From JAFCUW01 sp049897565 (GTDB lineage: Bacteria > Pseudomonadota > Gammaproteobacteria > Burkholderiales > Burkholderiaceae_D), in contig NZ_JAFCWM010000019.1 of the NCBI RefSeq assembly GCF_049897565.1, forward strand, positions 30,235-94,234: 64,000 bases of DNA, written 5' to 3'. The notes below the pieces were generated by a model. It ran no database searches. It was not told where the DNA came from and was given only the letters and a program-made list of their open reading frames with translations. Every line of letters starts with the position of its first letter. Within the stretch, counting starts at the first letter, position 1. Shown piece by piece: positions 7,694 to 16,686 of the stretch. The translations under genes were made by a program, and so were the position numbers.

Positions 7694-8838
7694 GTATTCT
7701 CCCCAGGCGCCGAGAGCTCGATCGATAACGATTGGTCGCATTCGATCGCGGCAGTAGTAGCCGCCACCATGAGTTCGATGACGGGGTCGCCAGCCTCCGC
7801 GTAATGCGCACGCCAGACAAGCGATGCCTGGCATCGGTCCAGGTCGAATCGAACGGTGTCCAGCACCGGAAGACTGACCATGCTGTCGCCGCTCGCCCGC
7901 GTGACCACCGCGACCAGGCGCCAACCCGGCAGGCGCATGTCCCGCTTCTGCGGCAGAAGGCCCGACAGAGTCACGCTTTCGTCGCCCGTCAAATGGGGAA
8001 CGGCCACGAGATCAGGGTGCGCACTCTGGTAGAAACGCGAGTCGAAATCCTCCGGCACCATCGGGTAACGATCGTTGCGCCACTTCTCGTCATAGGTGCC
8101 TTGCAAGGCCTGCCGTGGTGTCCACCACCTCGCGATCGGCCCGAGACCATCTGTCGCCGCGGTCTGACAGGGGTGCACTACCGGTTCTAGCGCATCTTCG
8201 ATTTGTGGCGCGGCGATTACCTTTTGGTCACGCACCCATTTGGCGACATGCTTTCGGGCTGCCTTGTCGAGCTTGCCGTATGCGGCCGGTTTGGGCAGCC
8301 ATCCACAGCCAGCAGGGTTACCGGAATGTTTAACAGTGTCCTGCTCGCCGTCCGAGGTAAGCGCTGCCGGAATATCGATACACCCACCGAAGGCTAAGCG
8401 GTAGTCGAGTGCAACATGGGTCGTGGGTTCAGTCAGTCCCAACCGCCATCCAAAAAACTGCTTACGAAATTGCCGCGGACCGTGCAAGCGGAGAATTTTT
8501 TGTACTTTTCCCACCCGAATGCCAGCGACCCAATTTATATGCGCTCGCCCCTCTGGTGCGTTAGCGTGACCGGTCACCAGGATGTCTGTCCCTGGCTTGT
8601 ACGGCAGCAAGTCGCCGTCCTCTTTGACTACAGCACGAAGAGGATCCGTCGCCACCGGACCCGAGAAAGTGTCTCCCAGCACGACCGGGTGCTGCTCGCG
8701 CGCCAAGGTCATCAATTCGCCGCCGGCAGCGAAATCGAAGGTGGCACGGACCACCAACACGTCTAGCCGCTCGCCCTCCGGACCGGTCTGCTCAAACCAG
8801 AAATGAGGGACGCCCGTGTGGTTTTCGATATTCGCCAT
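7690..8838 (-). CDS. DUF2169 domain protein (type VI effector loading adaptor)
   Basis: A 382-residue protein of the DUF2169 family, recognisable from the start (NHTGVPHFWFEQTGPEG), the LVVRATFDF strand and the middle block DYRLAFGG. Family members lie between vgrG and PAAR-like DUF4150 effectors and act as adaptors that help load the effector on the spike. That role is known for relatives and is inferred here. It starts 48 bases after the vgrG stop, and its TGA overlaps the GTG start of the effector, so the two are translationally coupled. No secretion signal is seen, in line with a cytosolic helper. Confidence 0.85.
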   Translation of the reverse strand: MANIENHTGVPHFWFEQTGPEGERLDVLVVRATFDFAAGGELMTLAREQHPVVLGDTFSGPVATDPLRAVVKEDGDLLPYKPGTDILVTGHANAPEGRAHINWVAGIRVGKVQKILRLHGPRQFRKQFFGWRLGLTEPTTHVALDYRLAFGGCIDIPAALTSDGEQDTVKHSGNPAGCGWLPKPAAYGKLDKAARKHVAKWVRDQKVIAAPQIEDALEPVVHPCQTAATDGLGPIARWWTPRQALQGTYDEKWRNDRYPMVPEDFDSRFYQSAHPDLVAVPHLTGDESVTLSGLLPQKRDMRLPGWRLVAVVTRASGDSMVSLPVLDTVRFDLDRCQASLVWRAHYAEAGDPVIELMVAATTAAIECDQSLSIELSAPGENT

Positions 8839-8886
8839 TCTCTCCCGCCTTGACGAGTCACTTCGACGCCGACAAACACTTGGCGC

Positions 8887-11148
8887 TTAGCCCAATTCGG
8901 TTCCGTCATCGGCGACTTCGGAATCCGCTGGAAAGCTGATGGTTGGCGCCTCGCTGGCTGTGCCGGTGTTGAGGTAAATATCCGCCGGCGCGTCAGCGTG
9001 AATGTTCTGGTGACCTTTGATGTGGACGTTATTGGCCTCGATATAGATCGCGTCAGGCGTTATGCTTATCCGCGAGCTACCGACTGACAGCGTGATTTGC
9101 TCTTTCGCGTCGAGCCCATACTTGCTGCCAACTTGTACCGATTTGTATTGGCCAACCTGCTCGGAGCTCGACATCACCACACTGGTGTTCATCGCGCCGC
9201 CGACAGTTGTCTGGTAAAGGGCGCCGATAGAAAGCGCCTTGGCCAAACCGACGCTTTCGCTCTTTGCCATCAGCACGGTTTCATTTCTATTGCCGTCGAT
9301 GCGCACGGCATCGTTCTTGCCGACTCTTTCGGTTCGGTTACCACCGACAGTGATTGCTTCGTTTGCACCGACCGATTCGGTCCGATTCGCGCCGATTGAA
9401 ATGCGTTCGTCGTGCCCCACTGTTTCGGTCCGGTCATGCTTCACCTCGACGGATTCGTCATGCTCCACAGTCTTCTTTCTGTCGTTGCCGACCGAGTGAG
9501 ATTCGTCGTGCTCGACCTCGATGCGCTGGTTCTTCTCGGCGTGCAGCCAGACTTCCTCAGCGCCCTTTTTATCCTCGAAGCGAAGCGCATTCGCGGTAGC
9601 CGGTCCGCCGCCCACCGTGGAACGCGTGAGGATGCCGCTCTGCGTCTTGCAATCCGGAAGGTCCCACGGCGGCATGTTGCGTGAGTTGTAGACGCTGCCG
9701 ATGATCAACGGCCGGTCGCAGTTCCCATCGAGGAATTGCACAACCACTTCCTGCTCGATCCGGGGCACGCTGATCTGGCCGAAATTGGTGCCGGCCCAGC
9801 TCGAGACGACGCGCACCCAGGGGGAACTGGCCGCATTGAAGGTACCGTTGCGGTCCCAATGGAACTGCAGGCGAACCCGACCGAACTCGTCGGTGTGGAT
9901 TTCTTCTCCAGGCGGCCCGACTACCGTTGCAGTCTGTACCCCGAAAATCCTGGTCGGCTGGCTGTTCCAGCCCCGGGATGGCCGCCACGGAATGGTCTTG
10001 CGCATGCAGCGAAAGTCGTTTTCGTAACTCGATAACGCGTCGCGGCCGTCCTGGTAATTGTTGCGAGCGCGATGGTGAACGCGCAGCACCAAATACGGCC
10101 GATCAGACCTGTCATCCGGCTGCGTTGCCGCGCCTTGCTGGCGCATGCGCGAGCCACCGCTGAAATGCCCTGCAAGCTTGAACCAGCGGCCGGGCTGTGC
10201 CGCGCGATCGTTACTTTGAGCGGCGAAGTCCAGGTCGCGCGCTTCGATCTCCTCCGCGCGCAGGCAGGCCAGGCGATTGCTTGAAGCATGGTTGAAACCG
10301 TAGGCGCCCGTGTTTTCGAAGATTTCCAGATCGTAGTCGCCGCCGTGCTTTTGCACCGTTGGAAAAAAGATGGAGGACTCGCGGTGAATATTCTTGAAGT
10401 CGAAACTGCCGAGGGTGACTCTGCCCGCGGCGATGCGCCGCATGGCGCTCCACTGATGAACGCCGTCATCTTCCAGAGAACCCGCAGCACTCTGAAATAT
10501 CATTTCCGGTTCATCGCCATCGATTGGATCTGCTCGGGTGCTATCGTCGCTCAGCCACAGCGTGTGTCCATCCTGGCGATGTTCGTACCAATAAAACACC
10601 CCGCTATCCTCGAGCCTTCGATGCAGATGGTTGTGGTCCGTTTCGTTGTATTGAACAGCGAGCGTCAAGCGTTGTTGCTCCCCCGGAAGGCGATACTTGA
10701 CGTCCCGCTGCAGGTAGTGCTGAAACGTCTTGTCGCACAGGTCGACAATGGATGCGTCCTGGAAGACGGCGTTATCCTGCCGTAGCCGGAGGAACGCGAG
10801 CCAGGGTTTGAGGACCATGTGGTAAAACGCGAATCCGCCATCCGTCCTGACGAATCGGAACTCGAAAACATAGCCATTGAAATAACGCAGGCTGCCGTCG
10901 TCACGAACCAGTGAAACGGTTACCATTTTGCCGATGACTGCTTTAAGCGAAATGGTGGCGTTGTTCGACAGCACTTCGACCGTGTAGGTGAAATCCCGTG
11001 ATAATTCTTCAACTGCGTCGAGGGTATTGGCCAGCATGGTCGCTCTGGGACCGTCCTGGCGGGGGAATTCCATGCGCAGCAATCGCTTGCCCTGGGGATC
11101 GCTGAGCAATGCGGCGAACGCTTCGGCACCCATCCTGAATTTGTCCAT
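8887..11148 (-). CDS. vgrG: Type VI secretion tip protein VgrG
   Basis: About 753 residues. The N-terminal two thirds resembles the gp27/gp5 spike (KRLLRMEFPRQDGPR at the start, NETDHNHLHRRLEDSG, FHWDRNG, SSWAGTNFGQ, GSVYNSRNMPPW). Residues about 515-640 form a long run of short repeats of the type HDE.xxVG.xR, expected to fold as the beta-helical needle. The tail resembles the DUF2345 extension. The start at 11148 is chosen for the purine-rich GGAAGAGACTT before it. An upstream ATG at 11217 lacks this. It heads the vgrG-DUF2169-effector-immunity run. No structural type VI genes are in the window, so this is an orphan cargo cluster relying on a core apparatus elsewhere. Confidence 0.92.
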   Translation of the reverse strand: MDKFRMGAEAFAALLSDPQGKRLLRMEFPRQDGPRATMLANTLDAVEELSRDFTYTVEVLSNNATISLKAVIGKMVTVSLVRDDGSLRYFNGYVFEFRFVRTDGGFAFYHMVLKPWLAFLRLRQDNAVFQDASIVDLCDKTFQHYLQRDVKYRLPGEQQRLTLAVQYNETDHNHLHRRLEDSGVFYWYEHRQDGHTLWLSDDSTRADPIDGDEPEMIFQSAAGSLEDDGVHQWSAMRRIAAGRVTLGSFDFKNIHRESSIFFPTVQKHGGDYDLEIFENTGAYGFNHASSNRLACLRAEEIEARDLDFAAQSNDRAAQPGRWFKLAGHFSGGSRMRQQGAATQPDDRSDRPYLVLRVHHRARNNYQDGRDALSSYENDFRCMRKTIPWRPSRGWNSQPTRIFGVQTATVVGPPGEEIHTDEFGRVRLQFHWDRNGTFNAASSPWVRVVSSWAGTNFGQISVPRIEQEVVVQFLDGNCDRPLIIGSVYNSRNMPPWDLPDCKTQSGILTRSTVGGGPATANALRFEDKKGAEEVWLHAEKNQRIEVEHDESHSVGNDRKKTVEHDESVEVKHDRTETVGHDERISIGANRTESVGANEAITVGGNRTERVGKNDAVRIDGNRNETVLMAKSESVGLAKALSIGALYQTTVGGAMNTSVVMSSSEQVGQYKSVQVGSKYGLDAKEQITLSVGSSRISITPDAIYIEANNVHIKGHQNIHADAPADIYLNTGTASEAPTISFPADSEVADDGTELG

Positions 11149-11313
11149 AAGTCTCTTCCATTCGCAGAAGCTGGTCAGTATGGAATTCTTGCGCCTAGAC
11201 AAATTGAGGTAACGCAATAAATGCTGCCGTGAATCGGCGTCACCCCGGGTAGCGACGCTGGCGCAAAATTAAGGTAGAGTCTTGCAGCAATCACCAATCA
11301 CCAAAGGCGCGAA

Positions 11314-12105
11314 TTGAAGAAGACTAAGCAAGCTGCATTCATCCGGTTCGTACTTGGCGCCCTCGCGTTACCCGTGCTCGCCCTGAGCAGCGCGCAGGCG
11401 GCAATCCCGGTCTACACCTTCATGGTCAAGCACGCCTATCCGCACGATACGCAGGCGTTCACCCAGGGGCTGTTCATCAAGGACGGCGCGCTGTTTGAAA
11501 GTACCGGCATGAAGGGCCAGTCGTCGATCCGCCGGGTTCAACTCGAGACCGGCCGCGTGCTGCAAAAGCTCGACCTGGCGCCAGAGTTTTTCGGCGAAGG
11601 CATCGCTCCGGTAGGCAATGACATCGTCAGCCTGACCTGGCAGTCAAAGGTCGGCTTCGTGCACGATGCGAAGACGCTCAAGCTCAAACGCAAGTTTTCC
11701 TACGAGGGCGAAGGGTGGGGACTGGCCAGCAACGGCACGCAACTGTTCATGAGTGACGGCACCCCGGCGATCCGCTTGCTCGATCCGAAAACGTTGAACG
11801 AAACGAAGCGCATCCAGGTCAGCGCCGGCGGCAAGCCGGTGCCGAACCTGAATGAGCTGGAATGGGTCGACGGGCAGCTGTTTGCCAATGTCTGGGGAAC
11901 GAACGTGATCGCGCGCATCGATCCGGTGTCGGGCAACGTGGTTGGCTGGATCGACTTGACGGGCTTGCAGGATCCGACGTGGAAAGCTGGGCCTGATGAT
12001 GTGCTCAATGGCATCGCGTGGGATGCCAGCCGGCGGCGGTTGTTTGTCACCGGGAAGCATTGGCCGAAGCTGTTCGAGATTGAGCTGGTGGAGCGGAAGC
12101 GCTGA
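11314..12105 (+). CDS. Glutaminyl-peptide cyclotransferase, exported
   Basis: A 263-residue protein of the plant/bacterial-type glutaminyl cyclase family, a five-bladed propeller that converts N-terminal glutamine to pyroglutamate. A signal peptide ends near ALSSAQA (residue 29). Family motifs are PHDTQAFTQGLF, the acidic ESTG.KGQSSIR segment, NELEWVDGQLFANVW and LNGIAWD. The frame must start at TTG 11314, since no ATG precedes the signal peptide; AAAGG lies 6 bases before it. It is divergent from vgrG and ends before a strong shared terminator, so it appears to be a single-gene unit. Confidence 0.88.
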   Translation: MKKTKQAAFIRFVLGALALPVLALSSAQAAIPVYTFMVKHAYPHDTQAFTQGLFIKDGALFESTGMKGQSSIRRVQLETGRVLQKLDLAPEFFGEGIAPVGNDIVSLTWQSKVGFVHDAKTLKLKRKFSYEGEGWGLASNGTQLFMSDGTPAIRLLDPKTLNETKRIQVSAGGKPVPNLNELEWVDGQLFANVWGTNVIARIDPVSGNVVGWIDLTGLQDPTWKAGPDDVLNGIAWDASRRRLFVTGKHWPKLFEIELVERKR

Positions 12106-12144
12106 ACAGTTCACGGCGTTCGTTTCCTTGATGCGGCCTCAGCA

Positions 12145-12166
12145 TAGATTCCCGCCTTCGCGGGAA
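12145..12166. repeat. Short REP-like hairpin
   Basis: ATTCCCGCCTTCGCGGGAA forms a small stem-loop in the gap between the cyclase gene and the terminator. This TTCCCGC...GCGGGAA type of hairpin is dispersed in many proteobacterial genomes. It occurs once in this window, so the assignment to a repeat family rests on general knowledge. Confidence 0.4.
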
Positions 12167-12224
12167 AGACGGTTCATCAGGTAACGGAAGGATCGGAGTC
12201 CGCTCTTTCCGTCAGCCTGAACGT

Positions 12225-12264
12225 AAAAAGGGGGAAAGGCTGCTTGAGCCTTTCCCCCTTTTTT
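12225..12264. terminator. Bidirectional rho-independent terminator between the cyclase and pit
   Basis: A perfect 16-bp stem (AAAAAGGGGGAAAGGC at 12225-12240 with its complement at 12248-12263) and a 7-base loop. A T run on one strand and an A run on the other allow it to serve both the plus-strand cyclase gene and the minus-strand pit gene, which converge here. Confidence 0.93.
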
Positions 12265-12280
12265 GCTGACCAGTACCTGA

Positions 12281-13291
12281 CTACAGCACGTGGGTGCCGA
12301 TCCACCAGGCGATCGCAGCCATGAAGGCCGATGCGGGAATCGTGAAGATCCATGCCCACACGATGTTGCCCGCAACGCCCCAGCGCACAGCCGACATCTT
12401 CTGGGCCGAGCCGACGCCGACGATGGCGCCGGTGATCGTGTGGGTGGTCGATACCGGCACGCCCATCGCGGTCGCGGCGAACAGCGTGATGGCGCCGCCG
12501 GTCTCGGCGCAGAAACCACCAACAGGCTTGAGCTTGGTGATCTTCTGGCCCATCGTCTTGACGATGCGCCAGCCGCCGAACAAGGTGCCGAAGCTAATCG
12601 CCGTGTAGCACGAGATGATGACCCACATCGGCGGCGCAGCGTCAGCCTTGGTAGAGACGCCGGCAACGATCAACAGCATCCAGATGATGCCGATGGTCTT
12701 TTGCGCGTCGTTGCCGCCGTGACCGAGGCTGTAGGCAGCTGCCGACGCCATCTGCATGCGGCGGAACCACGTGTCGACCTTGCGCGGCGTCGAGCGTACA
12801 AACAGCCACGACACGATCACCATGATGATCGAGCCTAGCAGAAAGCCCACCAGCGGCGAAATGACGATGAACAGCACGGTCTTGAGCAGGCCGCTGCCGA
12901 TCAGCGCGCCGGTGCCCGACTTTGCCACCGCGGCACCAACCAGGCCGCCGATCAGTGCGTGCGACGACGACGACGGGATGCCGTAGTACCAGGTGATCAA
13001 ATTCCAGATGATGGCGCCCACCAGCGCGCCAAAAATGACGTACTGATCAACCACGGCGGGGTCGATCGTGCCCTTGCCCACCGTTGCCGCCACCTTCAGG
13101 CCAACGACGAAGATGGCGATAAAGTTGAAAACCGCCGCCATCGCCACCGCGGTCTGCGGTTTCAGCACGCCCGTCGATACCACCGTCGCGATCGCATTGG
13201 CGGCATCATGGAAGCCGTTCATGAAGTCAAAAACCAGCGCAAGTCCAACCAGCAACACCAGCACCCATATGCTCATTTGAAGAGTTTGCAT
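12281..13291 (-). CDS. pit: Inorganic phosphate transporter, Pit family
   Basis: A 336-residue polytopic membrane protein of the PiT family, a low-affinity transporter of metal-phosphate complexes. The family signature appears twice: DFMNGFHDAANAIATVV near residue 23 and SLGHGGNDAQKTIG in the second half. Many hydrophobic segments are visible (for example LVGAIIWNLITWYYG and FGTLFGGW). The ATG at 13291 is chosen because it gives the normal N-terminus (MQTLQMSIWVLVLLVGL). A longer frame exists upstream but would overlap the DUF47 gene. It is paired with the DUF47 gene 14 bases upstream, a conserved arrangement. Confidence 0.94.
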   Translation of the reverse strand: MQTLQMSIWVLVLLVGLALVFDFMNGFHDAANAIATVVSTGVLKPQTAVAMAAVFNFIAIFVVGLKVAATVGKGTIDPAVVDQYVIFGALVGAIIWNLITWYYGIPSSSSHALIGGLVGAAVAKSGTGALIGSGLLKTVLFIVISPLVGFLLGSIIMVIVSWLFVRSTPRKVDTWFRRMQMASAAAYSLGHGGNDAQKTIGIIWMLLIVAGVSTKADAAPPMWVIISCYTAISFGTLFGGWRIVKTMGQKITKLKPVGGFCAETGGAITLFAATAMGVPVSTTHTITGAIVGVGSAQKMSAVRWGVAGNIVWAWIFTIPASAFMAAIAWWIGTHVL

Positions 13292-13305
13292 GTAGTGGCT
13301 TCCGC

Positions 13306-13932
13306 TTACGCGTTTTCGACGATGATGCCTTCGATGATGTTGGCAACATCTTCGCAGCGGTCGGTGACGGTTTCCAGGATCTCGTAAATGGCTTTCAGCT
13401 TGATCAGGTTGCGCACGTCCGGCTCGTCGCGGAACAGCTTGGACATGGCAGCGCGCATCACGTGGTCGGCGTCCGATTCGAGGCGGTCGATCTCTTCGCA
13501 GATGGCGACGATCTTGTGCGAGTTGTCCATATTGTGCAGCAGGCCAACAGCTTGCTGCACCTTCTGGCAGCAGGCCAGGCACAGCTCGGCCAGGCGCTTC
13601 GCTTCCGGCGTGACCGCCTTCAGGTCGTACAGCGACACAGTCTGGGCCGCGTCTTCCATCAAATCGAGAATGTCATCCATGCGGGTGATCAGCTTGTGGA
13701 TGTCGTCGCGGTCGATCGGCGTGATGAACGTCTTGTGCAGCATGTCCACCGTGGCGTAGGTGATCTTGTCGGCCTGCTTCTCGATGCCTTCGATCGCGTG
13801 CGTGCGGTTTTCCAGGTCGTCGAAGTTGGTCATGAGGCCGACCATCTCGTGGGCGCCCTTCACGCACAACGCGGCGTGCTGATTAAACAAGTCAAAAAAT
13901 TTGCCCTCGGTGGGCATCAAACGTCCAAACAT
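13306..13932 (-). CDS. DUF47 / PhoU-like Pit accessory protein
   Basis: A 208-residue helical protein of the DUF47 family, distantly related to PhoU and routinely found next to Pit transporters, whose activity it is thought to control. The sequence shows repeated helices with acidic metal-binding-like motifs (HAIEGIEKQADKIT, TRMDDILDLMEDA, EEIDRLESDADH). The ATG at 13932 is preceded by GGAG at a good distance. An extension upstream has no such site. It is first of the two-gene unit with pit, which suggests that both are made together. Confidence 0.9.
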   Translation of the reverse strand: MFGRLMPTEGKFFDLFNQHAALCVKGAHEMVGLMTNFDDLENRTHAIEGIEKQADKITYATVDMLHKTFITPIDRDDIHKLITRMDDILDLMEDAAQTVSLYDLKAVTPEAKRLAELCLACCQKVQQAVGLLHNMDNSHKIVAICEEIDRLESDADHVMRAAMSKLFRDEPDVRNLIKLKAIYEILETVTDRCEDVANIIEGIIVENA

Positions 13933-13999
13933 TGTATTCTCCGTTAGTCGTACTGAGATTGCTCGGGCACGCCGCACGTCGCAGCGTCACCTCTTGGTT

Positions 14000-15385
14000 T
14001 TAGTCGCCCTGGTAGAGCGCCAGGCCGCCGCTGTAATTGCCGAACTTGGTGTATTGCCCGATCCAGGTCAGGCGCACCGCGCCGATCGGACCGTTACGCT
14101 GTTTGCCGATAATGATTTCGGCGGTGCCCTTGTCGGGCGAATCCGGGTTGTACACTTCGTCGCGGTACAGGAAGATGATGACGTCGGCATCCTGCTCGAT
14201 AGCGCCCGATTCGCGCAAGTCGGACATGATCGGCCGCTTGTTCGGACGCTGCTCGAGCGAGCGGTTCAGCTGCGACAGTGCGATCACCGGGCAGTGCAGT
14301 TCCTTGGCGAGACCTTTCAGGCCGCGCGAGATTTCGGAAATCTCGGATGCCCGGTTGTCGCCGGGCTGGTTGCCGGTCATCAGCTGCAGGTAGTCGACGA
14401 TGATCAGGCCGAGCTTGCCGCACTGGCGCGACAGGCGGCGCGAGCGGGCGCGCAGCTCGATCGAGTTGAGCGCCGGCGTCTCGTCGATGTAGAGCTGGGC
14501 ATCGTTCATCTTCTGGATGGCGTGCGTCAGGCGCGGCCAGTCTTCGTCATTGAGCTTGCCGGTGCGCAGGCGATGCTGGTCGAGCTGGCCGACCGAGCCG
14601 AGCATACGCATCGCCAGCTGGGTGCCCCCCATCTCCATCGAGAACACGGCCACCGGCAGGCCGGAGTCGATGGCGACGTTCTCGCCGATGTTGATCGAGA
14701 ACGCCGTCTTGCCCATCGACGGACGCCCGGCGACGATCACCAGGTCGCCCGGCTGCAGGCCGGAGGTCATGCGGTCGAGGTCGATGAAGCCGGTCGGCAC
14801 GCCGGTGATCTCGCTCTGGTTGTCGCGGCTGTAGAGCTCGTCGATGCGCTCGACCACCTGGGTCAGCAGCGGCTGCACCGCGACCCAGCCCTGGGCGCCG
14901 CGCGAACCTTCTTCGGCAATCGCAAAAATCTTCGACTCCGCTTCGTCGAGCATCTGCTTGACTTCCTTGCCTTGCGGATTGAACGCGTTGCCTGAAATCT
15001 CGTCGGCCACGGTGATCAGCTTGCGCAGGATGCCGCGGTCGCGCACGATCTCGGCGTAGCGGCGGATGTTGGCCGCCGACGGCGTGTTCTGCGCCATCGC
15101 GTTGAGGTACTGCAGGCCACCGACGTCGTCGGCCTTGCCCATGTTGGTGAGCGCCTCGTAGACTGTGATGACGTCGGCCGGGCGCGCGGCATTGATCAGC
15201 TTGACGAGTTGCTCGAAGATGATGCGGTGATCGTAGCGGTAAAAATCGTCGGCGTGCATGAAGTCGGCGATACGGTCCCACGCAGCATTATCGCGCAGCA
15301 GGCCGCCGATAACGGACTGCTCTGCTTCGATGGAATGCGGCGGAATGCGGATGGCGTCGACTTGCGGATCGGAAGGGGCGTTCAT
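14000..15385 (-). CDS. dnaB: Replicative DNA helicase DnaB
   Basis: A 461-residue hexameric 5'-3' helicase of the replication fork. The N-terminal DnaB domain (residues 15-115, starting PPHSIEAEQSVIGGLL) is joined by a linker to the RecA-like core. Walker A is GRPSMGKT at residues 220-227, Walker B is LIIVDYLQLM, and the SQLNRSLE and DLRESGAIEQDAD motifs follow. No intein or insertion is visible. It lies about 160 bases downstream of rplI, separated by a terminator, so it probably has its own promoter in that gap. Confidence 0.97.
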   Translation of the reverse strand: MNAPSDPQVDAIRIPPHSIEAEQSVIGGLLRDNAAWDRIADFMHADDFYRYDHRIIFEQLVKLINAARPADVITVYEALTNMGKADDVGGLQYLNAMAQNTPSAANIRRYAEIVRDRGILRKLITVADEISGNAFNPQGKEVKQMLDEAESKIFAIAEEGSRGAQGWVAVQPLLTQVVERIDELYSRDNQSEITGVPTGFIDLDRMTSGLQPGDLVIVAGRPSMGKTAFSINIGENVAIDSGLPVAVFSMEMGGTQLAMRMLGSVGQLDQHRLRTGKLNDEDWPRLTHAIQKMNDAQLYIDETPALNSIELRARSRRLSRQCGKLGLIIVDYLQLMTGNQPGDNRASEISEISRGLKGLAKELHCPVIALSQLNRSLEQRPNKRPIMSDLRESGAIEQDADVIIFLYRDEVYNPDSPDKGTAEIIIGKQRNGPIGAVRLTWIGQYTKFGNYSGGLALYQGD

Positions 15386-15454
15386 GGCGCGAATTATACC
15401 CGCTCCGGATGGACAGGCCGCAATAATCGGCGAGAAATCGCTTTGGTACGGACG

Positions 15455-15480
15455 TAAAAAAGCCGGGATGTACCCGGCTT
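15455..15480 (-). terminator. Terminator of the rpsF-priB-rpsR-rplI operon
   Basis: AAGCCGGG at 15460-15467 pairs with CCCGGCTT at 15473-15480 around a 5-base loop. On the minus strand the stem is followed by a run of T (15461-15455). It stands about 70 bases after the rplI stop and before dnaB. Confidence 0.85.
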
Positions 15481-15548
15481 CTTGACCGGATAACCCGGCA
15501 TTATGGCGTCATCTCGCGGGCCCATGGCCTGCGCGACAAGCGCGATAT

Positions 15549-16001
15549 TTAAGCAGCTTCGCCGACGACAGCGATGGTGATGTCGACGACGACGTCGGTG
15601 TGCAGTGCGACTGCAACAGCGTGGTCGCCAGTCGTCTTCAGCGGACCGTTCGGCAGGCGAACTTGTGCTTTCTCGACAGCGAAACCTTGCTTCGTCAGCG
15701 CTTCAGCGATGTCGAAGTTGGTCACCGAACCGAACAGACGGCCATCGACGCCCGCTTTTTGCGCAATCGAGATGGTCATGCCGCTCAGCTTCTCGCCTTG
15801 GGCTTGCGATGCGGCCAGCTTGGCTGCAGCAGCTTTTTCCAGCTCAGCGCGCTTGACTTCGAACTCGGCGATTGCCGAAGTCGTTGCGCGGCGAGCCATG
15901 CGTTGCGGGATCAGGAAGTTACGTGCGTAACCGTCTTTGACTTTGACGACGTCGCCGAGGTTGCCGACGTTGACGACTTTATCTAACAGAATAACTTGCA
16001 T
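15549..16001 (-). CDS. rplI: 50S ribosomal protein L9
   Basis: A 150-residue protein, the usual length of L9. The conserved N-terminal rRNA-binding part reads MQVILLDKVVNVGNLGD with VKDGYARNFLIPQ after it, followed by the long connecting helix (AELEKAAAAKLAASQAQGE) and the C-terminal domain. L9 binds 23S rRNA at the base of the L1 stalk. It is the last gene of rpsF-priB-rpsR-rplI, 26 bases after rpsR, and is followed by a hairpin terminator. Confidence 0.97.
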   Translation of the reverse strand: MQVILLDKVVNVGNLGDVVKVKDGYARNFLIPQRMARRATTSAIAEFEVKRAELEKAAAAKLAASQAQGEKLSGMTISIAQKAGVDGRLFGSVTNFDIAEALTKQGFAVEKAQVRLPNGPLKTTGDHAVAVALHTDVVVDITIAVVGEAA

Positions 16002-16027
16002 ATTTTTCTCCAGGTTCTCTGCAACGC

Positions 16028-16318
16028 TTAAGCGTGGTGCAGGTCGGTGTAAGGCAGCAGCGCGAGGTAGCGGGCGCGCTTGATGGCGGTGTCAACCTGG
16101 CGCTGGTAGTGCGCCTTGGTACCGGTCAGGCGTGCTGGCATGATCTTGCCGTTTTCCTGGACGAAGTCTTTCAGGGTGTCGACGTCTTTGTAGTCGACCT
16201 GCTCGACGTTTGCTGCGGTGAAGCGGCAGAATTTCTTGCGCTTGAACAGTGGGTTCTGTTGTTTGCGTTTTTCTTTGAGCTTGAGCTTGTTCTTGTCGAA
16301 CTTTTTACCGAATGCCAT
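16028..16318 (-). CDS. rpsR: 30S ribosomal protein S18
   Basis: A 96-residue protein, slightly longer than the about 75-residue E. coli S18 because of a lysine-rich N-terminal extension (KFDKNKLKLKEKRKQQN). The core FKRKKFCRF, DYKDVDTLKDFV and TGTKAHYQRQVDTAIKRAR is standard. S18 binds 16S rRNA as a heterodimer with S6, whose gene starts the same operon. It sits between priB and rplI with short gaps. Confidence 0.97.
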   Translation of the reverse strand: MAFGKKFDKNKLKLKEKRKQQNPLFKRKKFCRFTAANVEQVDYKDVDTLKDFVQENGKIMPARLTGTKAHYQRQVDTAIKRARYLALLPYTDLHHA

Positions 16319-16350
16319 TTGAGGCTCCTGTATCTAAAAATGTGCTCCGC

Positions 16351-16644
16351 TTAGGCGGCGGCACTAAAATCAATGATGTGAAACACCAACGCTTTGCTAC
16401 TGCGACTCTTTTTGGCCAGAAAACCGGTGAACTGGTGTGCTGCGCCTAACTCGGCCCGGGAGAACCTGCCTGAAATCTCGCCCGCGGCGAACGCGGTGAT
16501 GTCAAACTCGGTCAACCTGCTTACCCCTGCTTCCACCTGCTGCGAACTATGCGTCAGGGTGGCGGACACGATCGGCACGCCGGCCGGGGTATAACGCAAA
16601 ACGTCGCGCTCCGAAATATGGGCTACAAACTGAAGTTGATTCAC
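16351..16644 (-). CDS. priB: Primosomal replication protein N (PriB)
   Basis: A 97-residue OB-fold single-stranded DNA-binding protein used in PriA-dependent replication restart. The opening NQLQFVAHISERDVLRYTPAG and the segment LTEFDITAFAAGE are typical of the betaproteobacterial PriB branch, related to SSB. The position between rpsF and rpsR is the conserved one. It ends 32 bases before rpsR and starts 42 bases after rpsF, within one operon. Confidence 0.92.
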   Translation of the reverse strand: MNQLQFVAHISERDVLRYTPAGVPIVSATLTHSSQQVEAGVSRLTEFDITAFAAGEISGRFSRAELGAAHQFTGFLAKKSRSSKALVFHIIDFSAAA

Positions 16645-16686
16645 TGGTGTGATTCACTTCGCCAGCTGAGGGTCTCTTGCCAAAAA

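Noticed and set aside
12281..13582. Longer pit reading frame starting at 13582
   Set aside because: The first about 97 residues overlap the DUF47 gene in another frame and do not look like a Pit N-terminus.
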